From contig NZ_BCRN01000007.1 in the NCBI RefSeq assembly GCF_001552615.1, positions 186,001 through 250,000 of the forward strand: 64,000 nucleotides of DNA, read 5' to 3'. Below, piece after piece: positions 1 to 9,722 of this stretch. Positions within the stretch are counted from its first letter, which is position 1. Every line of letters starts with the position of its first letter. Under the pieces are notes generated by a model that saw nothing but the letters and a program-made list of their open reading frames with translations, was not told the origin of the DNA and searched no databases. The position numbers and the translations under genes are program-made. Source of the stretch: Millisia brevis NBRC 105863. Its GTDB lineage: Bacteria > Actinomycetota > Actinomycetes > Mycobacteriales > Mycobacteriaceae.

Positions 1-572
1 TCAATACGATCCGGCCGCTGGCACCGACGGGACCGTTCCGGCTCCTCGGCTTCTCGGTCGGCGGGGTGATCGCCCACGCGATGGCCGTCGAGCTCCAGAA
101 GCTCGGCGAGACGGTCGACCTGATGGTGATCGACGCCTACCCGCGGCCGGAGGTCGCCGCGCCGATCGAGCTGATGCCGCTGCTGGCGGAGTCGATCGAT
201 CTGCAGACCGACGGTGTCGTGACCGCCGCCAGCGCCGCGACGATCCTCACCAGCGAGTTGGACGATCCGTCGATCACGATCGACCACGTCACCCGGATGG
301 TCGAACGGGGGCGGCTGCTCGAACGGCTGGCCGCCGAGCACGACCCCGGACGGTATGTGGGCGATCTGCTGTTCTTCTCCCCCGTCGCGATCTCCGACGA
401 CGAGGACGAGGACGACGACTTCGAACCGAAGCCGTGGAAGTGGCGGCGCCATGTGCGCGGAGCGATCACGGACGTGCCGATCGAGACCCGTGGGGCCCTG
501 ATGCACGATGCGGACGCCCTGGAGGTCATCGCCGCCCGCCTCGACGTGCATCTGCGGCACTCCGAGTCCTGA
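1..572 (+). CDS. thioesterase domain, 3' end of a gene cut by the window edge (probably NRPS terminal TE)
   Basis: Reading frame open from the first bases; 189 residues are visible and the start lies outside the window. The fragment has an alpha/beta-hydrolase thioesterase signature: GFSVGG, with the nucleophile Ser at about visible residue 18, and further on VIDAYPRP, as in type I thioesterase domains that release products from nonribosomal peptide synthetases or polyketide synthases. The last part (LMHDADALEVIAARL) fits the usual His-containing end of the domain. An acidic run of Asp and Glu at bases 400-420 is unusual. It could instead be a free-standing type II thioesterase; the upstream sequence would decide. 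It is followed by a strong hairpin at 591-614. Confidence 0.8.
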   Translation, partial: NTIRPLAPTGPFRLLGFSVGGVIAHAMAVELQKLGETVDLMVIDAYPRPEVAAPIELMPLLAESIDLQTDGVVTAASAATILTSELDDPSITIDHVTRMVERGRLLERLAAEHDPGRYVGDLLFFSPVAISDDEDEDDDFEPKPWKWRRHVRGAITDVPIETRGALMHDADALEVIAARLDVHLRHSES

Positions 573-590
573 CCGGGACGAGCGGCGTGC

Positions 591-614
591 GGTCCGGCCC
601 CTCGGGGCCGGACC
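591..614. terminator. bidirectional hairpin terminator
   Basis: Perfect 11-bp inverted repeat (591-601 and 604-614, GGTCCGGCCCC type) with almost no loop, between the convergent ends of the thioesterase gene (572) and the small gene on the minus strand (624). No T-run, as is common in high-GC actinomycetes. Confidence 0.6.
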
Positions 615-623
615 GTCGGGCCG

Positions 624-812
624 TCAGTCGTTCCACTCCCGGTCGGCGTCATCGGCGGCCTTGTTCCGCTCGGCGACAATCTCGAGCGCGCGCTCGGCGC
701 TGGCCTTGTCCGGATAGGGGCCCATCCGGTCGGACCAACTGGCCTGCTTGCCCTGCGCCACGGTGCCGTCGCTGATGCTGTAGTACCACTGATCGTCGGA
801 CGAATCGCCCAC
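624..812 (-). CDS. small conserved actinobacterial protein (SPOR-domain-like)
   Basis: A 62-residue protein starting with ATG at 812. The pattern DQWYYSISDGTVAQGKQ followed by DRMGPYPDKASAERALE and a charged tail matches a family of about 60-residue actinobacterial proteins annotated as SPOR-domain-containing. No signal peptide or membrane segment is seen, so it is likely cytoplasmic. Its role is unknown. It lies directly 3' of rnpB on the same strand, a position I recall for this family in related genomes but cannot check. Confidence 0.7.
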   Translation of the reverse strand: MGDSSDDQWYYSISDGTVAQGKQASWSDRMGPYPDKASAERALEIVAERNKAADDADREWND

Positions 813-948
813 CCGTCAACTCCATTCTCACGTCGCGCTTCCGGACCTCGGAAGACTCTGCGGCATCCCGAATCCTCCCGCTCGGGCGCCGCTTCACAGT
901 CTGCTACGCGGCCGGACGCGACGCTACGACATTCGCTACACGGGTGAG

Positions 949-1372
<424 letters not shown>

Positions 1373-1524
1373 GTTGTCGATCGTAGTGCCCCGCCCCGGC
1401 CGCCGACCGCCCGCCGCCCCCTCGAAGCCGACACGCCATTGATAACAACGTCATGAAGCGTCACCCTGGTTCGGTTTCCGATCGGGTAACGTGATTCCGG
1501 TCCGAAATCTTTCACGTAAACCAA

Positions 1525-3018
1525 ATGGATGGACGATTGGACTGGACAACGGTGGCCGCGGGGGCCGATCGGCAGGAGCCGACCGGACCACCCGCGGTGC
1601 ACGGCAACACCGACACGGCGAGCCGCCACGAGCCCGAACGTCGCCAACGGCGGCCGGGACGCCAAGTGGAGCGGCCGCGCATCGAATCGATCAGCGGGGT
1701 TCGCGCCGGTCTGATCGCCGTCGAGTGCGGCTCCCTCGTGGTGGCCTATCTCCTTTCTCACGTCTCGCCGACGCCATTTTTGATCTTTGCCGCGGTTTTG
1801 ATCGTCGGCCGTTCCGCGGTCGGCTTTTATCGCCCGCGCCTGCACCTGTCGGTCATCGAATCGGTGCCGGCGGCGATCGGCACCCTCGCCGGGGCGACGC
1901 TGGTACCGATCCTGCTGCTGCCCTATATCGACCCCGGCGCGTCACCGCTCGATCTGGCGAATATGGTCGCGATCCACGCGATGCTGTCGCTCCCGGGCGC
2001 GGTGATCGCCTTCGCGGCGGGTCGCTGGGTGCGGCGATCCGTCGGCCGACGGGAGCGCACGATCATCCTTGGCGCCGGTCTGGTGGGTCAGGGCCTCGCG
2101 CGCACGATGCACGAGTATCCGGAGTTCGGCCTGGAACCGATCGGTTTCATCGATCCGGATCCGCGGATCTCCGACGGGGACGCACTGCCCGCTCCCCTGC
2201 TCTCGCATGATCCGGGCGACCTCGAGGAGATCGCGCACCGGACCGGCGCCGGCAGCGTCATCATCTCCTTCGCCGTCACCAAGGAGACCGACCTGGTCGA
2301 TACCGCGATCGCCGCCGATCAGTTGGGCTGCCGGGTCTTTGTGGTGCCGCGGCTGTTCGAGCTGCACCGGGACGGTCGCGGGGTCGAACGCATCCGCGGC
2401 TATCCGCTGATCCACCTCAACTCCGATCCGACCCGCTCGACGAGTTGGTGGATCAAGCGGGCGGCGGATGTCGCGATCGCGGTCGCGACGCTGGTGCTGA
2501 TCCTGCCGGTGCTGATCGCCTGCGCGGCCGCGATCCTGATCGACTCCGGTCGGCCGATCTTCTTCGGTCAGGAGCGCATCGGCCGCAACGGCAGCCGGTT
2601 CACCATCTACAAGTTCCGGTCGATGCGGCAGGCGCCGGCCGGGGTCACCTCGACGACGTGGAGCGCCGCCGACGATCCGCGGGTCGGTCGGGTGGGCGCG
2701 ATCCTGCGGCGGACCTCGCTCGACGAGCTGCCGCAGCTGTGGAACATCGTGCGCGGGGAGATGAGTATCGTCGGTCCGCGGCCGGAGCGCCCGCACTTCG
2801 TCGAGCAGTTCGAGGGTGAGCACGATCGCTACTGGGCGCGACACCGGGTCACGGCGGGGTTGACCGGGTGGGCGCAGGTCAACGGGTTGCGCGGGGATAC
2901 CTCGATCCTGGAGCGGGCCCGCTTCGACAACTACTACATCGCCAACTGGTCGCTGTGGTTGGACGCGAAGATCGTCCTGATGACCGTCCGCCAGCTCTTC
3001 CGCAGCGGCCGCCACTGA
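1525..3018 (+). CDS. polyprenyl glycosylphosphotransferase (undecaprenyl-phosphate sugar-1-P transferase)
   Basis: A 497-residue integral membrane enzyme of the WbaP/ExoY family, which starts assembly of an exopolysaccharide or capsule repeat unit by moving sugar-1-phosphate onto a polyprenyl phosphate. The N-terminal half has about four membrane segments (residues 57-150) and a Rossmann-like segment [12 protein letters not shown] near residue 180. The C-terminal catalytic domain begins with a membrane helix near 310 and shows [31 protein letters not shown] and MSIVGPRPE, all family signatures. ATG start at 1525; upstream codons give no better choice. The sugar is not predictable. No other polysaccharide genes are adjacent. 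Confidence 0.92.
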   Translation: MDGRLDWTTVAAGADRQEPTGPPAVHGNTDTASRHEPERRQRRPGRQVERPRIESISGVRAGLIAVECGSLVVAYLLSHVSPTPFLIFAAVLIVGRSAVGFYRPRLHLSVIESVPAAIGTLAGATLVPILLLPYIDPGASPLDLANMVAIHAMLSLPGAVIAFAAGRWVRRSVGRRERTIILGAGLVGQGLARTMHEYPEFGLEPIGFIDPDPRISDGDALPAPLLSHDPGDLEEIAHRTGAGSVIISFAVTKETDLVDTAIAADQLGCRVFVVPRLFELHRDGRGVERIRGYPLIHLNSDPTRSTSWWIKRAADVAIAVATLVLILPVLIACAAAILIDSGRPIFFGQERIGRNGSRFTIYKFRSMRQAPAGVTSTTWSAADDPRVGRVGAILRRTSLDELPQLWNIVRGEMSIVGPRPERPHFVEQFEGEHDRYWARHRVTAGLTGWAQVNGLRGDTSILERARFDNYYIANWSLWLDAKIVLMTVRQLFRSGRH

Positions 3019-3024
3019 CGCCAA

Positions 3025-3073
3025 CGATCGGGGACAGTAACTCGCGCTCAGCGACGCCAACTGTCCCCGATCG
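3025..3073. terminator. long inverted repeat between convergent genes
   Basis: 14-bp perfect arms (3025-3038, CGATCGGGGACAGT, and its complement 3060-3073) with a 21-nt loop. It lies between the convergent sugar transferase (ends 3018) and RNase H/phosphatase (ends 3076) genes, so it can serve both as terminator. The nine bases GACGCCAAC stand just before both arms (3017-3025 and 3053-3061). Confidence 0.6.
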
Positions 3074-3075
3074 TG

Positions 3076-4260
3076 CTATCCGATGGGGTCGAGGTGGGCG
3101 GTGTCGTTGACCAGGCGCACGGTGGCGCCCCCGTCCGGGTAGAAGTCCGCGATGCTCAGCGACGCCAGGTCCAGGTGCAGGCGGAACAGCAGGCTCGGCC
3201 CGACGGCGAGCGCCTGGCGCAGGATCAGCTTGATCGGGGTGACGTGCGAGACCACCAGGACCGTCTTCCCGGCGTAACGCTCGGTCAGCGCGGCGAGCGC
3301 GGCGGCGACCCGCTCCCCCGCCGAATCGAAGCTCTCACCGGCCGGTGGGGGCACCGAGGTATCGGATACCCAGCGGTCGTGCAGGTCGGGGTACTGCTCG
3401 CGGGCCTCGCGGAAGGTCAGGCCCTCCCACTTGCCGAAGTCGGTCTCGATGAAACCGTCGTCGGTGGACACCGGCAGGCCGATCTTCCCGGCGACCGCCT
3501 CCGCCGTCGCGAGCGTGCGGGCGAGCGGGGACGCGACGATCGCGTCGATGGTGAAGGCGTCGCCGGCGAGCCGGTGGGCGGCCCCCCGGGCCTGACGATG
3601 GCCCAGTTCGGTCAGCCGGGGGTTGCCGCGCCCGGAGTAGCGCCGCTCGATCGACAGTTCGGTCTGGCCGTGGCGCAGCAGGATCAGGCGGGTCGGCGCG
3701 CCGTCGCGCCCGGTCCAGGCGGTCGGCGCGGCGGCCGGAGCCGACGGGGCCGCGGTCGAGGTCGGGGTCACCGCGGTGGCGGCGGTCCCGGACGTGGCGG
3801 TGGAGGTGGAAGCGGTACCGGCGCCGGAGTCCTCGGCCCGATCCATCGCGGCGTTGGCCAGGGCGTCGGCCCGACTGTTGCGGGCCCGCGGAATCCACTC
3901 GTAGTCGATGTGGTCGAACTCCCGCGCGATCGTGGTGGCGCGCTCCCGCAGCACCGCCAGATCGGCGTTCTTGACCTGCCACCGCCCGGCCATCTGTTCG
4001 ACCACCAGGCGCGAATCCATCCGCACCAGGACGTCGGTCGCGCCGAGCCGCCGCGCCTCGGTCAGGCCGGCGATCAGCGCGCGGTACTCGGCGACATTGT
4101 TCGTCGCCCGACCGATCGCCTCGTTGACCGTCCCCAGGGGCGGCCCGTCGACGTCGCCGGCGTCGAGCACCAGGGCGCCGAAGCCGGCGGTACCGGGGTT
4201 GCCGCGCGACCCGCCGTCGGCCTCGACCACCACCGACCGGACCGTGCCGCCGTCACCCAC
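3076..4260 (-). CDS. bifunctional RNase HI / histidine phosphatase
   Basis: A 394-residue fusion, like mycobacterial Rv2228c, joining an RNase HI domain to a histidine-acid-phosphatase domain of the CobC/alpha-ribazole phosphatase type. The RNase H part (residues about 9-140) shows VEADGGSRGNPG with catalytic Asp15, NNVAEYRAL and MDSRLVVEQ. A Thr/Ala/Pro-rich linker (about 148-182) leads to the phosphatase, with LRHGQTE near residue 196 and a second His in VVSHVTPIK. Expected roles are removal of RNA from RNA/DNA hybrids and alpha-ribazole phosphate hydrolysis in cobalamin synthesis. GTG start at 4260; a GTG a few codons later is also possible. The gene ends 15 bp short of the convergent repeat. 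Confidence 0.93.
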   Translation of the reverse strand: MGDGGTVRSVVVEADGGSRGNPGTAGFGALVLDAGDVDGPPLGTVNEAIGRATNNVAEYRALIAGLTEARRLGATDVLVRMDSRLVVEQMAGRWQVKNADLAVLRERATTIAREFDHIDYEWIPRARNSRADALANAAMDRAEDSGAGTASTSTATSGTAATAVTPTSTAAPSAPAAAPTAWTGRDGAPTRLILLRHGQTELSIERRYSGRGNPRLTELGHRQARGAAHRLAGDAFTIDAIVASPLARTLATAEAVAGKIGLPVSTDDGFIETDFGKWEGLTFREAREQYPDLHDRWVSDTSVPPPAGESFDSAGERVAAALAALTERYAGKTVLVVSHVTPIKLILRQALAVGPSLLFRLHLDLASLSIADFYPDGGATVRLVNDTAHLDPIG

Positions 4261-4293
4261 GGAACCGGCCCCTCACCGCCGAGCGCAACGCGC

Positions 4294-5031
4294 TCACAGG
4301 CCGGACTCGAAGGTGCGCACCAGGATGGTGCCGCATTCCGAACAGCGGATCAGTGCCGTCGGGGGCGCGGCCGCGATCCGGGCGATCTCGCCGCGGTCGA
4401 GTTCGAGCCGGCAGCCGCCGCAGCGGCGGGCGCGCAGCAGCGCCGCGCCCACACCGGAGCGTTCCCGCTGCCGGTCGTAGGCCTCGATCAAGGCGGAGTC
4501 GATGTCACCGACCACCGCGGCGCGAGCGGTGGTGCGATCGGCGATGCGCTCGTCGAGGTCCCCCACCGCGGCCTGGACGAGCTTCTCCGCCTCGACCAAT
4601 TGCGACTCGACGTGGTCGAGCTGTGCCCCGGCGCGGTCGTGATCGCTCTGCAGCGCCTCGCGCTGCTCCATCACTCCGAGCATCTCGTCCTCGAGCAGCG
4701 CCTGCCGGCGCTCGAGCGAGCCGACCTCGTGCTGGATCTCCGAAAGCTGCTTCGCGGGGGCGGAACCGGCGGCGAGCAACTGCTGATCGCGTTCGAGCCG
4801 GCGGCGCACCGCGTCGACCTCACCCTCGAGCCGGCGGATATCGGTGTCCAGGTCGTCGATCGAAATGCCGATGGCGACCGCGGCGTCCTTCGCGGCGTTG
4901 CGTTCGCGCGCGAGCCGTTCGACGTCCTTCTCTTCCGGGAGTGCCCCGAGACGGTGCCGCAGCTGCGTCAGTTCGGTGTCCACGGCGGCCAAATCGAGCA
5001 GGCGCCTCTGCATTCCGGGGTCGACATCCAT
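4294..5031 (-). CDS. C4 zinc-ribbon coiled-coil protein (Rv2229c family)
   Basis: A 245-residue protein with a long N-terminal coiled coil (about residues 10-180, rich in Leu, Glu, Arg and Gln) and a C-terminal zinc ribbon with CGGC and CSEC pairs. It matches the conserved actinobacterial family found between the RNase H/phosphatase and Nif3-like genes. Proposed roles in the literature for the wider family are structural or nucleic-acid related; no enzymatic motif is visible. ATG start at 5031. It is 34 bp upstream of the RNase H gene on the same strand, so the two are probably cotranscribed. Confidence 0.88.
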   Translation of the reverse strand: MDVDPGMQRRLLDLAAVDTELTQLRHRLGALPEEKDVERLARERNAAKDAAVAIGISIDDLDTDIRRLEGEVDAVRRRLERDQQLLAAGSAPAKQLSEIQHEVGSLERRQALLEDEMLGVMEQREALQSDHDRAGAQLDHVESQLVEAEKLVQAAVGDLDERIADRTTARAAVVGDIDSALIEAYDRQRERSGVGAALLRARRCGGCRLELDRGEIARIAAAPPTALIRCSECGTILVRTFESGL

Positions 5032-5131
5032 CCCGTCACCCTACTGGGCGCGAGCGGTCCGCCCGGCCGATCCGACGCGGGCCGGCGGCACTACGTCACC
5101 GACGCGTCGACACTCGGCCTTCTCGATCGGT

Positions 5132-6268
5132 TCAGCGAACCGCGATCGACCACGGATCGGTGCGTCGCTCGACCACCGCGCAGGTCCAGTCGACGTCTTC
5201 CGCGAAGCGCCGGTCGAGGATCTCGCGCGCCTGGTCGCACCACGGGAACTCGCCCGCCCAGTGGGCGACGTCGATCACCGGGCACCCGCCCGCCCGCAGA
5301 TGCTCGTCGACCGGATGATGGCGCAGATCGGAGGTGACGTATACGTCGACGTCAGCAGCCCGGACCGCGTCGAGCAACGAATCTCCGGCGCCGCCGCAGA
5401 CCGCAACGCGGCGGACCATCCGATCCGGGTCGCCGGCCGCGCGCACGCCGGTCGCCGTCGCGGGCAGCCGTTCGGCCACCCGGGCGGTGAACTCGCGCAG
5501 CGCCATCGGCGTATCCAGCTCGCCGATGCGGCCGAGCCCGGTGTCCGATGGCACCGGCGCCATCTCGATCAGGTCGAAGGCCGGTTCCTCGTAGGGGTGG
5601 GCCGCGCGCAGGGCGTCGACGACAGCCCGGCGCAGCGACCGCCGGGCGACCAATTCGAGGCGGTCCTCGGCGACCTGTTCGTCGAGCCCGACCGAGCCGA
5701 TCGCCGGGTGGGCGCCGGCACCCGGCCGGAAGCGCCCGGTCCCGGAGGTCTGCCAACAGCAACGGTCGTAGTCGCCGACCCGACCGGCGCCGGCGGCGAA
5801 CATCGCCTCGCGGACCGCCTCGGCGTCGGCGGAGGGAACGCGCACCACCCAGCTGTCGAGCGGCGCGGCCGGCACGTCCTGGATCGGGCGCAGCGGGGTG
5901 ACCCCCAGCCGCCGGGCGAGCGCATCCGAGACGCCGATCGGCGCGGAGTCGGCGTTGGTATGGGCGGTGTACAGCGCGCAGCCGCTGCGGATCAGCCGAT
6001 GGATCAGGGCGCCCTTGGGCGTATGCACGCCGACGGTGTCGACGCCGCGCAGCAACAAGGGATGATGCGCGACGATCAAATCGCAGCCGATGCTCACCGC
6101 GTGGTCGACGACCTCGGCGGTGACGTCGACGGTCACCAGCACCGAGCGCACCGGCTCCGCCGGGTCGCCGCAGACCAGACCCACCGAATCCCAACTCTCC
6201 GCCAGCCGGGGCGGATAGGCCGCCTCCAGGGTGGCGACGACATCGGCGAGGGAGACGCTGGCGACCAC
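5132..6268 (-). CDS. Nif3-like dinuclear metal-centre hexameric protein
   Basis: About 378 residues, the long bacterial form of the NIF3/YbgI family with a central inserted PII-like domain. Visible features are [13 protein letters not shown] near the N terminus, [14 protein letters not shown] with the metal-binding His pair, [29 protein letters not shown] in the insert, and a C-terminal metal-binding stretch [15 protein letters not shown]. The biochemical role is uncertain: YbgI and MJ0927 family members bind two metals, and some have GTP cyclohydrolase I type 2 annotation. The frame stays open upstream of 6268, but homology begins at the GTG at 6268 ([15 protein letters not shown]). It is divergent from the HAD gene with an 84-bp gap. 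The cobC-like gene found here in M. tuberculosis is absent. Confidence 0.88.
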   Translation of the reverse strand: MVASVSLADVVATLEAAYPPRLAESWDSVGLVCGDPAEPVRSVLVTVDVTAEVVDHAVSIGCDLIVAHHPLLLRGVDTVGVHTPKGALIHRLIRSGCALYTAHTNADSAPIGVSDALARRLGVTPLRPIQDVPAAPLDSWVVRVPSADAEAVREAMFAAGAGRVGDYDRCCWQTSGTGRFRPGAGAHPAIGSVGLDEQVAEDRLELVARRSLRRAVVDALRAAHPYEEPAFDLIEMAPVPSDTGLGRIGELDTPMALREFTARVAERLPATATGVRAAGDPDRMVRRVAVCGGAGDSLLDAVRAADVDVYVTSDLRHHPVDEHLRAGGCPVIDVAHWAGEFPWCDQAREILDRRFAEDVDWTCAVVERRTDPWSIAVR

Positions 6269-6352
6269 GACGGCCAGCCTAGTGGCAGTCGCCGACGGGG
6301 CGGGATGTCCGCCGAAGGGCGGGCCGATCCGGCGCCCACTACTGTTCATCGC

Positions 6353-7093
6353 ATGGTCTCGCTCGTCCCCGATCGTCCGCTCGCGCTGCCCCCGGTGGTG
6401 CTCTTCGACCTCGACGGCACCCTGATCGACTCCGCCCCCGGCATCATCGACGGGCTGCGGCACGCGATGGAGACGATCGGTCGGCCGATGCCCGACGAGT
6501 CGCGGGTGCGCGAACTGATCGGACCGCCGCTGCCGGAGATCCTGCGACTGCTCGGCGCCGGATCGGACGCCGACGATCCCGAGATCGCCCGCGCCGAGGT
6601 CGAGCGGGGGCTCGCCGCCTACCGCCGGATCTACCGCGAGAGCGGCTGGTCGCACAGCCGCGTCTTCGACGGCTTTCCCGAGGCGCTCGACGAACTGCTC
6701 GCCCACGGTGTGCGGTTGGCGGTGGCCACGTCCAAGGCCGAGGTGGTCGCCGAGCAGGTCCTCGATCACTACCGGCTACGGGACCGCTTCGAGTTCGTGG
6801 CCGGGGCTTCCGAGGACGGCAGCCGCACCCTCAAGAAGGACGTGATGGCCCGCGCGCTCAGCCGGCTCGGGGTGGCGGCGGTGATCGGCGGCACGACCGG
6901 GGTCGCGATGATCGGCGACCGCAGCCACGACATCGAGGGCGCCCGGCACTGGGGTGTCCCGTGCATCGCGGTCACCTGGGGCTACGGCACCGAGGCGGAA
7001 CATGCGGCCGCGGACGTGGTCGTCGACCGGCCGAAGGATCTGATCGCCGCGCTCGACGGTTTGGTCCCCGATCTCGGCGGGCGGACGTCGTGA
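6353..7093 (+). CDS. HAD-superfamily hydrolase (Gph/PtkA-like)
   Basis: A 246-residue haloacid-dehalogenase-fold protein of the phosphoglycolate-phosphatase type. Motif I is [10 protein letters not shown] (Asp19, Asp21), motif II ATSKAEV, motif III Lys in RTLKKDVMA, and motif [14 protein letters not shown]. By position it corresponds to M. tuberculosis PtkA (Rv2232), reported as a tyrosine kinase that phosphorylates PtpA. It lacks the long N-terminal extension of PtkA, so only the HAD core is present; kinase activity is not implied here. ATG start at 6353. The stop TGA overlaps the GTG start of the downstream phosphatase (GTGA at 7090-7093), indicating translational coupling. Confidence 0.9.
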   Translation: MVSLVPDRPLALPPVVLFDLDGTLIDSAPGIIDGLRHAMETIGRPMPDESRVRELIGPPLPEILRLLGAGSDADDPEIARAEVERGLAAYRRIYRESGWSHSRVFDGFPEALDELLAHGVRLAVATSKAEVVAEQVLDHYRLRDRFEFVAGASEDGSRTLKKDVMARALSRLGVAAVIGGTTGVAMIGDRSHDIEGARHWGVPCIAVTWGYGTEAEHAAADVVVDRPKDLIAALDGLVPDLGGRTS

Positions 7094-7133
7094 CCCCGCC
7101 CGAGCCGGGCGTCGTGACGCCGCCCGAGCGTGT
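7086..7133 (+). repeat. 24-bp imperfect tandem duplication across a stop/start junction
   Basis: Bases 7086-7105 and 7110-7129 are the same 20-mer (CGTCGTGACCCCGCCCGAGC) with one mismatch, spaced 24 bp apart. The first copy contains the HAD stop and the GTG at 7090; the second supplies an in-frame GTG at 7114 for the phosphatase. Confidence 0.75.
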
Positions 7134-7608
7134 GCCGGTTCACGTCACCTTCGTCTGCACCGGCAATATCTGCCGCTCCCCGATGGCCGATCGGATCGTC
7201 GCGACCGCGGTCGAGCGGGCCGGGCTCGCCGACGAGGTGCAGGTGACCAGCGCCGGCACCGGCTCCTGGCACGTCGGTGATCGCGCCGATGCCCGCGCCC
7301 GCGCCGAACTCGAACGGCACGGCTATCCGAGCGCGCATACCGCCCGCCACGTCGACGACGACATCCTGTCCGCCGATCTGATCATCGCCCTCGACCGCGG
7401 GCACGCGAAGGCGCTGCGGGCCCTGGGCGCCGACCCGTCGCGGGTGCGGCTGCTGCGCGAATTCGATCCGCAGGCGGTCGGCGACCTGTCGGTCGCCGAC
7501 CCCTACTACGGTTCGGCCCGCGACTTCGCGGAGGTCCGCGAACAGATCGAGGCGGCCGTGCCGGGGTTGCTCGAGGAGATTCGCACGCTGGTCGGCACCG
7601 ACCGGTAA
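7090..7608 (+). CDS. ptpA: low-molecular-weight protein tyrosine phosphatase (PtpA-like)
   Basis: A 172-residue phosphatase with the P-loop CTGNICRSP (nucleophile Cys, then Arg) near the N terminus and the general-acid loop DPYYGS near residue 138, both intact. In M. tuberculosis PtpA is secreted and acts on host proteins; in free-living relatives it probably dephosphorylates bacterial tyrosine-phosphorylated proteins. GTG at 7090 overlaps the upstream stop. GTG at 7114 and GTG at 7132 are in frame and closer to the conserved core, so the true start may be one of these. It is followed after 42 bp by the SURF1 gene. Confidence 0.9.
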   Translation: MTPPEPGVVTPPERVPVHVTFVCTGNICRSPMADRIVATAVERAGLADEVQVTSAGTGSWHVGDRADARARAELERHGYPSAHTARHVDDDILSADLIIALDRGHAKALRALGADPSRVRLLREFDPQAVGDLSVADPYYGSARDFAEVREQIEAAVPGLLEEIRTLVGTDR

Positions 7609-7650
7609 CCCCGGCGCCCGCGGCACCGCCGATCGCGGCGGAACGATACG

Positions 7651-8679
7651 GTGGCTGGTGTGCATCGCCTCGGGTACTTCCTCAAACCGCGCTGGCTGAT
7701 TCTCGCCGGCGTGGTGGCGGTGTTCACCTACCTCTGCTTCGTCATCCTCGCGCCCTGGCAGCTGGGCAAGAACACCGAGACCGAGCACCGCAACGATCTG
7801 ATCAGCGAGGCGCTCGACACCCCGACCGCCCCGTTGGGTGATGTGCTGGTCGACGGATCGCTGCCCGCGGACCGCGAATGGCGCTCGGTCGAGCTGACCG
7901 GTTCCTATGTGCAGGGCACCGAGGTCGTCGTGCGGCTGCGGTCGACGGCCGGCTCCCCCAGTTACGAGATCCTCGAGGTCTTCCGCACCACCGACGGCAC
8001 CGATGTGGTGGTCAACCGCGGCTACGTCCTGCCGGACAACGGCAATCGGGTCCCGGCGATCGAGGCCGCCCCGACCGGGACGGTCACCCTCGACGGCCGC
8101 GTCCGCCGCCCGGAGCCGACCTCGCCGGAACGCCCGCCGCTGACGGATACGACACCGCCGCAGGTCTACTCGATCGCCCCGGATCAGGTCGCCGAGCTGA
8201 CCGGTACCGATCCGATCGACGGGTGGATCGCCCTGGCCGACGCTCAGCCCGGCGGGCTCGGCGTGATCGGCCTGCCGCAGCTCGATGCCGGCCCGTATCT
8301 GTCGTACGGCCTGCAGTGGCTCGCCTTCGGCATCATGGCGCCGCTCGGTTTGGGCTACGTCGTCTACTCGGAGATCCGGGAACGCCGGGCGGCGAAGGCC
8401 ACGGCGAGCGGATCGTCGGTCCCGGTGTCCGCCACGGAACCGGTGACCACCCCCGCCGACTCCTTCGCGACGTCGCCGGCCACCTCCCGGGACGGTTCGG
8501 CACGCGCCGCCGCAGCCGTCACCACCGTCGCCGAGGCGCCCGCGCCCACCGACGAACCGGCCCCGAAATCCCCGTCGCCCGACACCTCACCCGCGGACGC
8601 CCCGGCCGGCGAGACCGCCGATGCCCGCGCCGCGGCGACCCGCGACAAGCTCGACGCCCGCTACGGCCGGCGTCGCTGA
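7651..8679 (+). CDS. SURF1 family cytochrome oxidase assembly protein
   Basis: A 342-residue membrane protein with the SURF1 layout: one N-terminal helix (about residues 14-36), an extracytoplasmic domain containing APWQLGKN, VVVNRGYV and VRRPEPTS, and a second helix near residues 210-232. SURF1 proteins help haem insertion into cytochrome c oxidase. After the second helix comes a long Ala/Pro/Thr/Ser-rich tail (about 250-342) that looks disordered and cytoplasmic. The start is GTG at 7651 or GTG at 7660. The last 19 bp overlap the 3' end of convergent cobD. Confidence 0.9.
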   Translation: MAGVHRLGYFLKPRWLILAGVVAVFTYLCFVILAPWQLGKNTETEHRNDLISEALDTPTAPLGDVLVDGSLPADREWRSVELTGSYVQGTEVVVRLRSTAGSPSYEILEVFRTTDGTDVVVNRGYVLPDNGNRVPAIEAAPTGTVTLDGRVRRPEPTSPERPPLTDTTPPQVYSIAPDQVAELTGTDPIDGWIALADAQPGGLGVIGLPQLDAGPYLSYGLQWLAFGIMAPLGLGYVVYSEIRERRAAKATASGSSVPVSATEPVTTPADSFATSPATSRDGSARAAAAVTTVAEAPAPTDEPAPKSPSPDTSPADAPAGETADARAAATRDKLDARYGRRR

Positions 8680-9671
8680 ATCCGCCGCACTCCGTAGACC
8701 GCGCCGAGCGCGACCGCCGCGGCGAGGACCGCCGCCTCCTGGACCCGTAGCGACAACGTCGCCGCCCGACGCACATCGTCGGGACCCGGGTCGCGACCGC
8801 CCGCGCCGAGCACCGGGCGCAGCTGGGTGCCGTACCGATAGGGGGTCGGCCCGCCGAGGGAGATGTCGAGCGCCCCGGCCCACGCCGCCTCGCAGACTCC
8901 GGCGTTCGGGCTCGGATGGGCGGCGGCGTCCGCCCGCCACACCCGCAGCGCCGCGGCTCCCGAACCGCCGACCACCCGAGCGCGGAGCGCCGCGAGCACC
9001 CCGGTCAGCCGGGCGGCCGGGTAGCCGAGGACGTCGTCGGCACGCGCCGCGGCCCAACCGAATCGGCCGTAGCGCTCGGATCGGTGGCCGACCATCGCGT
9101 CGAGCGTGTTGACCGCACGGTAGGCGACCACCCCCGGGGCGCCGAGGATCGCCCCCCAGACCACCACCCCGACCGCCGCGTCGGCGGTGTTCTCGGCGAC
9201 CGACTCGATGCCGGCGCGGGCGAGCGCGGGCCGATCGAGCTGATCGGGCAGGCGCCCGCAGAGCATCGGCAGCCGGCGGCGGGCGGCGGTGAGGTCGGGA
9301 TCCTCGAGGTCGTCGGCGAGGTCGACACCGACGCGGGCCAGGGTGGTGCCGCCGGTCGCGGCCCATACGGTCGCGGCGGTCAGCCCCGCCCGGGCGAACG
9401 GCACGGTGCGGGCGGCCCGGTCGAGCGCCGCGGTCGCCGCGACCGGCGCGCCGACCGCCACCACCCAGAACAGTGCGCCCGCCCACCGGCTGTCCCGGTA
9501 GGTCAGTCGCTCCAGGGCGCCCGCCGCGCGGCCGAATCCGGCGACCGGATGCAGGCGCTGCGGGTCCCCCAGCACCCGATCGAGGGCGAGACCGAGCACC
9601 AGGCCGGCGATCGTGTCGGGGCCCCCGTCGGCCCATCGAACACGCCTGTGACCGACACGACCGAGCGACAT
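8661..9671 (-). CDS. cobD: adenosylcobinamide-phosphate synthase CobD/CbiB
   Basis: A 336-residue integral membrane protein. Signatures of CobD/CbiB are DRVLGDPQRLHPVAGFGR near the N terminus, ESVAENTADAAVGVVVW in the middle, and AVNTLDAMVGHRSERYGRFG. The enzyme attaches the aminopropanol-phosphate arm to adenosylcobyric acid in cobalamin synthesis. ATG start at 9671 (MSLGRVGHRR) is preferred over an in-frame upstream extension that has no homology. It is divergent from the secreted nuclease-like gene and convergent with SURF1. No cobalamin riboswitch was seen upstream. Confidence 0.92.
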   Translation of the reverse strand: MSLGRVGHRRVRWADGGPDTIAGLVLGLALDRVLGDPQRLHPVAGFGRAAGALERLTYRDSRWAGALFWVVAVGAPVAATAALDRAARTVPFARAGLTAATVWAATGGTTLARVGVDLADDLEDPDLTAARRRLPMLCGRLPDQLDRPALARAGIESVAENTADAAVGVVVWGAILGAPGVVAYRAVNTLDAMVGHRSERYGRFGWAAARADDVLGYPAARLTGVLAALRARVVGGSGAAALRVWRADAAAHPSPNAGVCEAAWAGALDISLGGPTPYRYGTQLRPVLGAGGRDPGPDDVRRAATLSLRVQEAAVLAAAVALGAVYGVRRIQRRRP

Positions 9672-9722
9672 GCCGGGAACTCTACGACGCCCGACGCGCG
9701 GGGAAGTGGACCCTACCGCTAC

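Noticed and set aside
3073-5337. A 754-codon plus-strand frame over the RNase H and zinc-ribbon genes
   Set aside because: Two well-conserved genes are encoded opposite to it and the translation has no family features.
6269-6769. N-terminal extension of the Nif3-like protein to 545 residues
   Set aside because: The extension lies opposite the conserved HAD gene and has no homology; the family start fits GTG at 6268.
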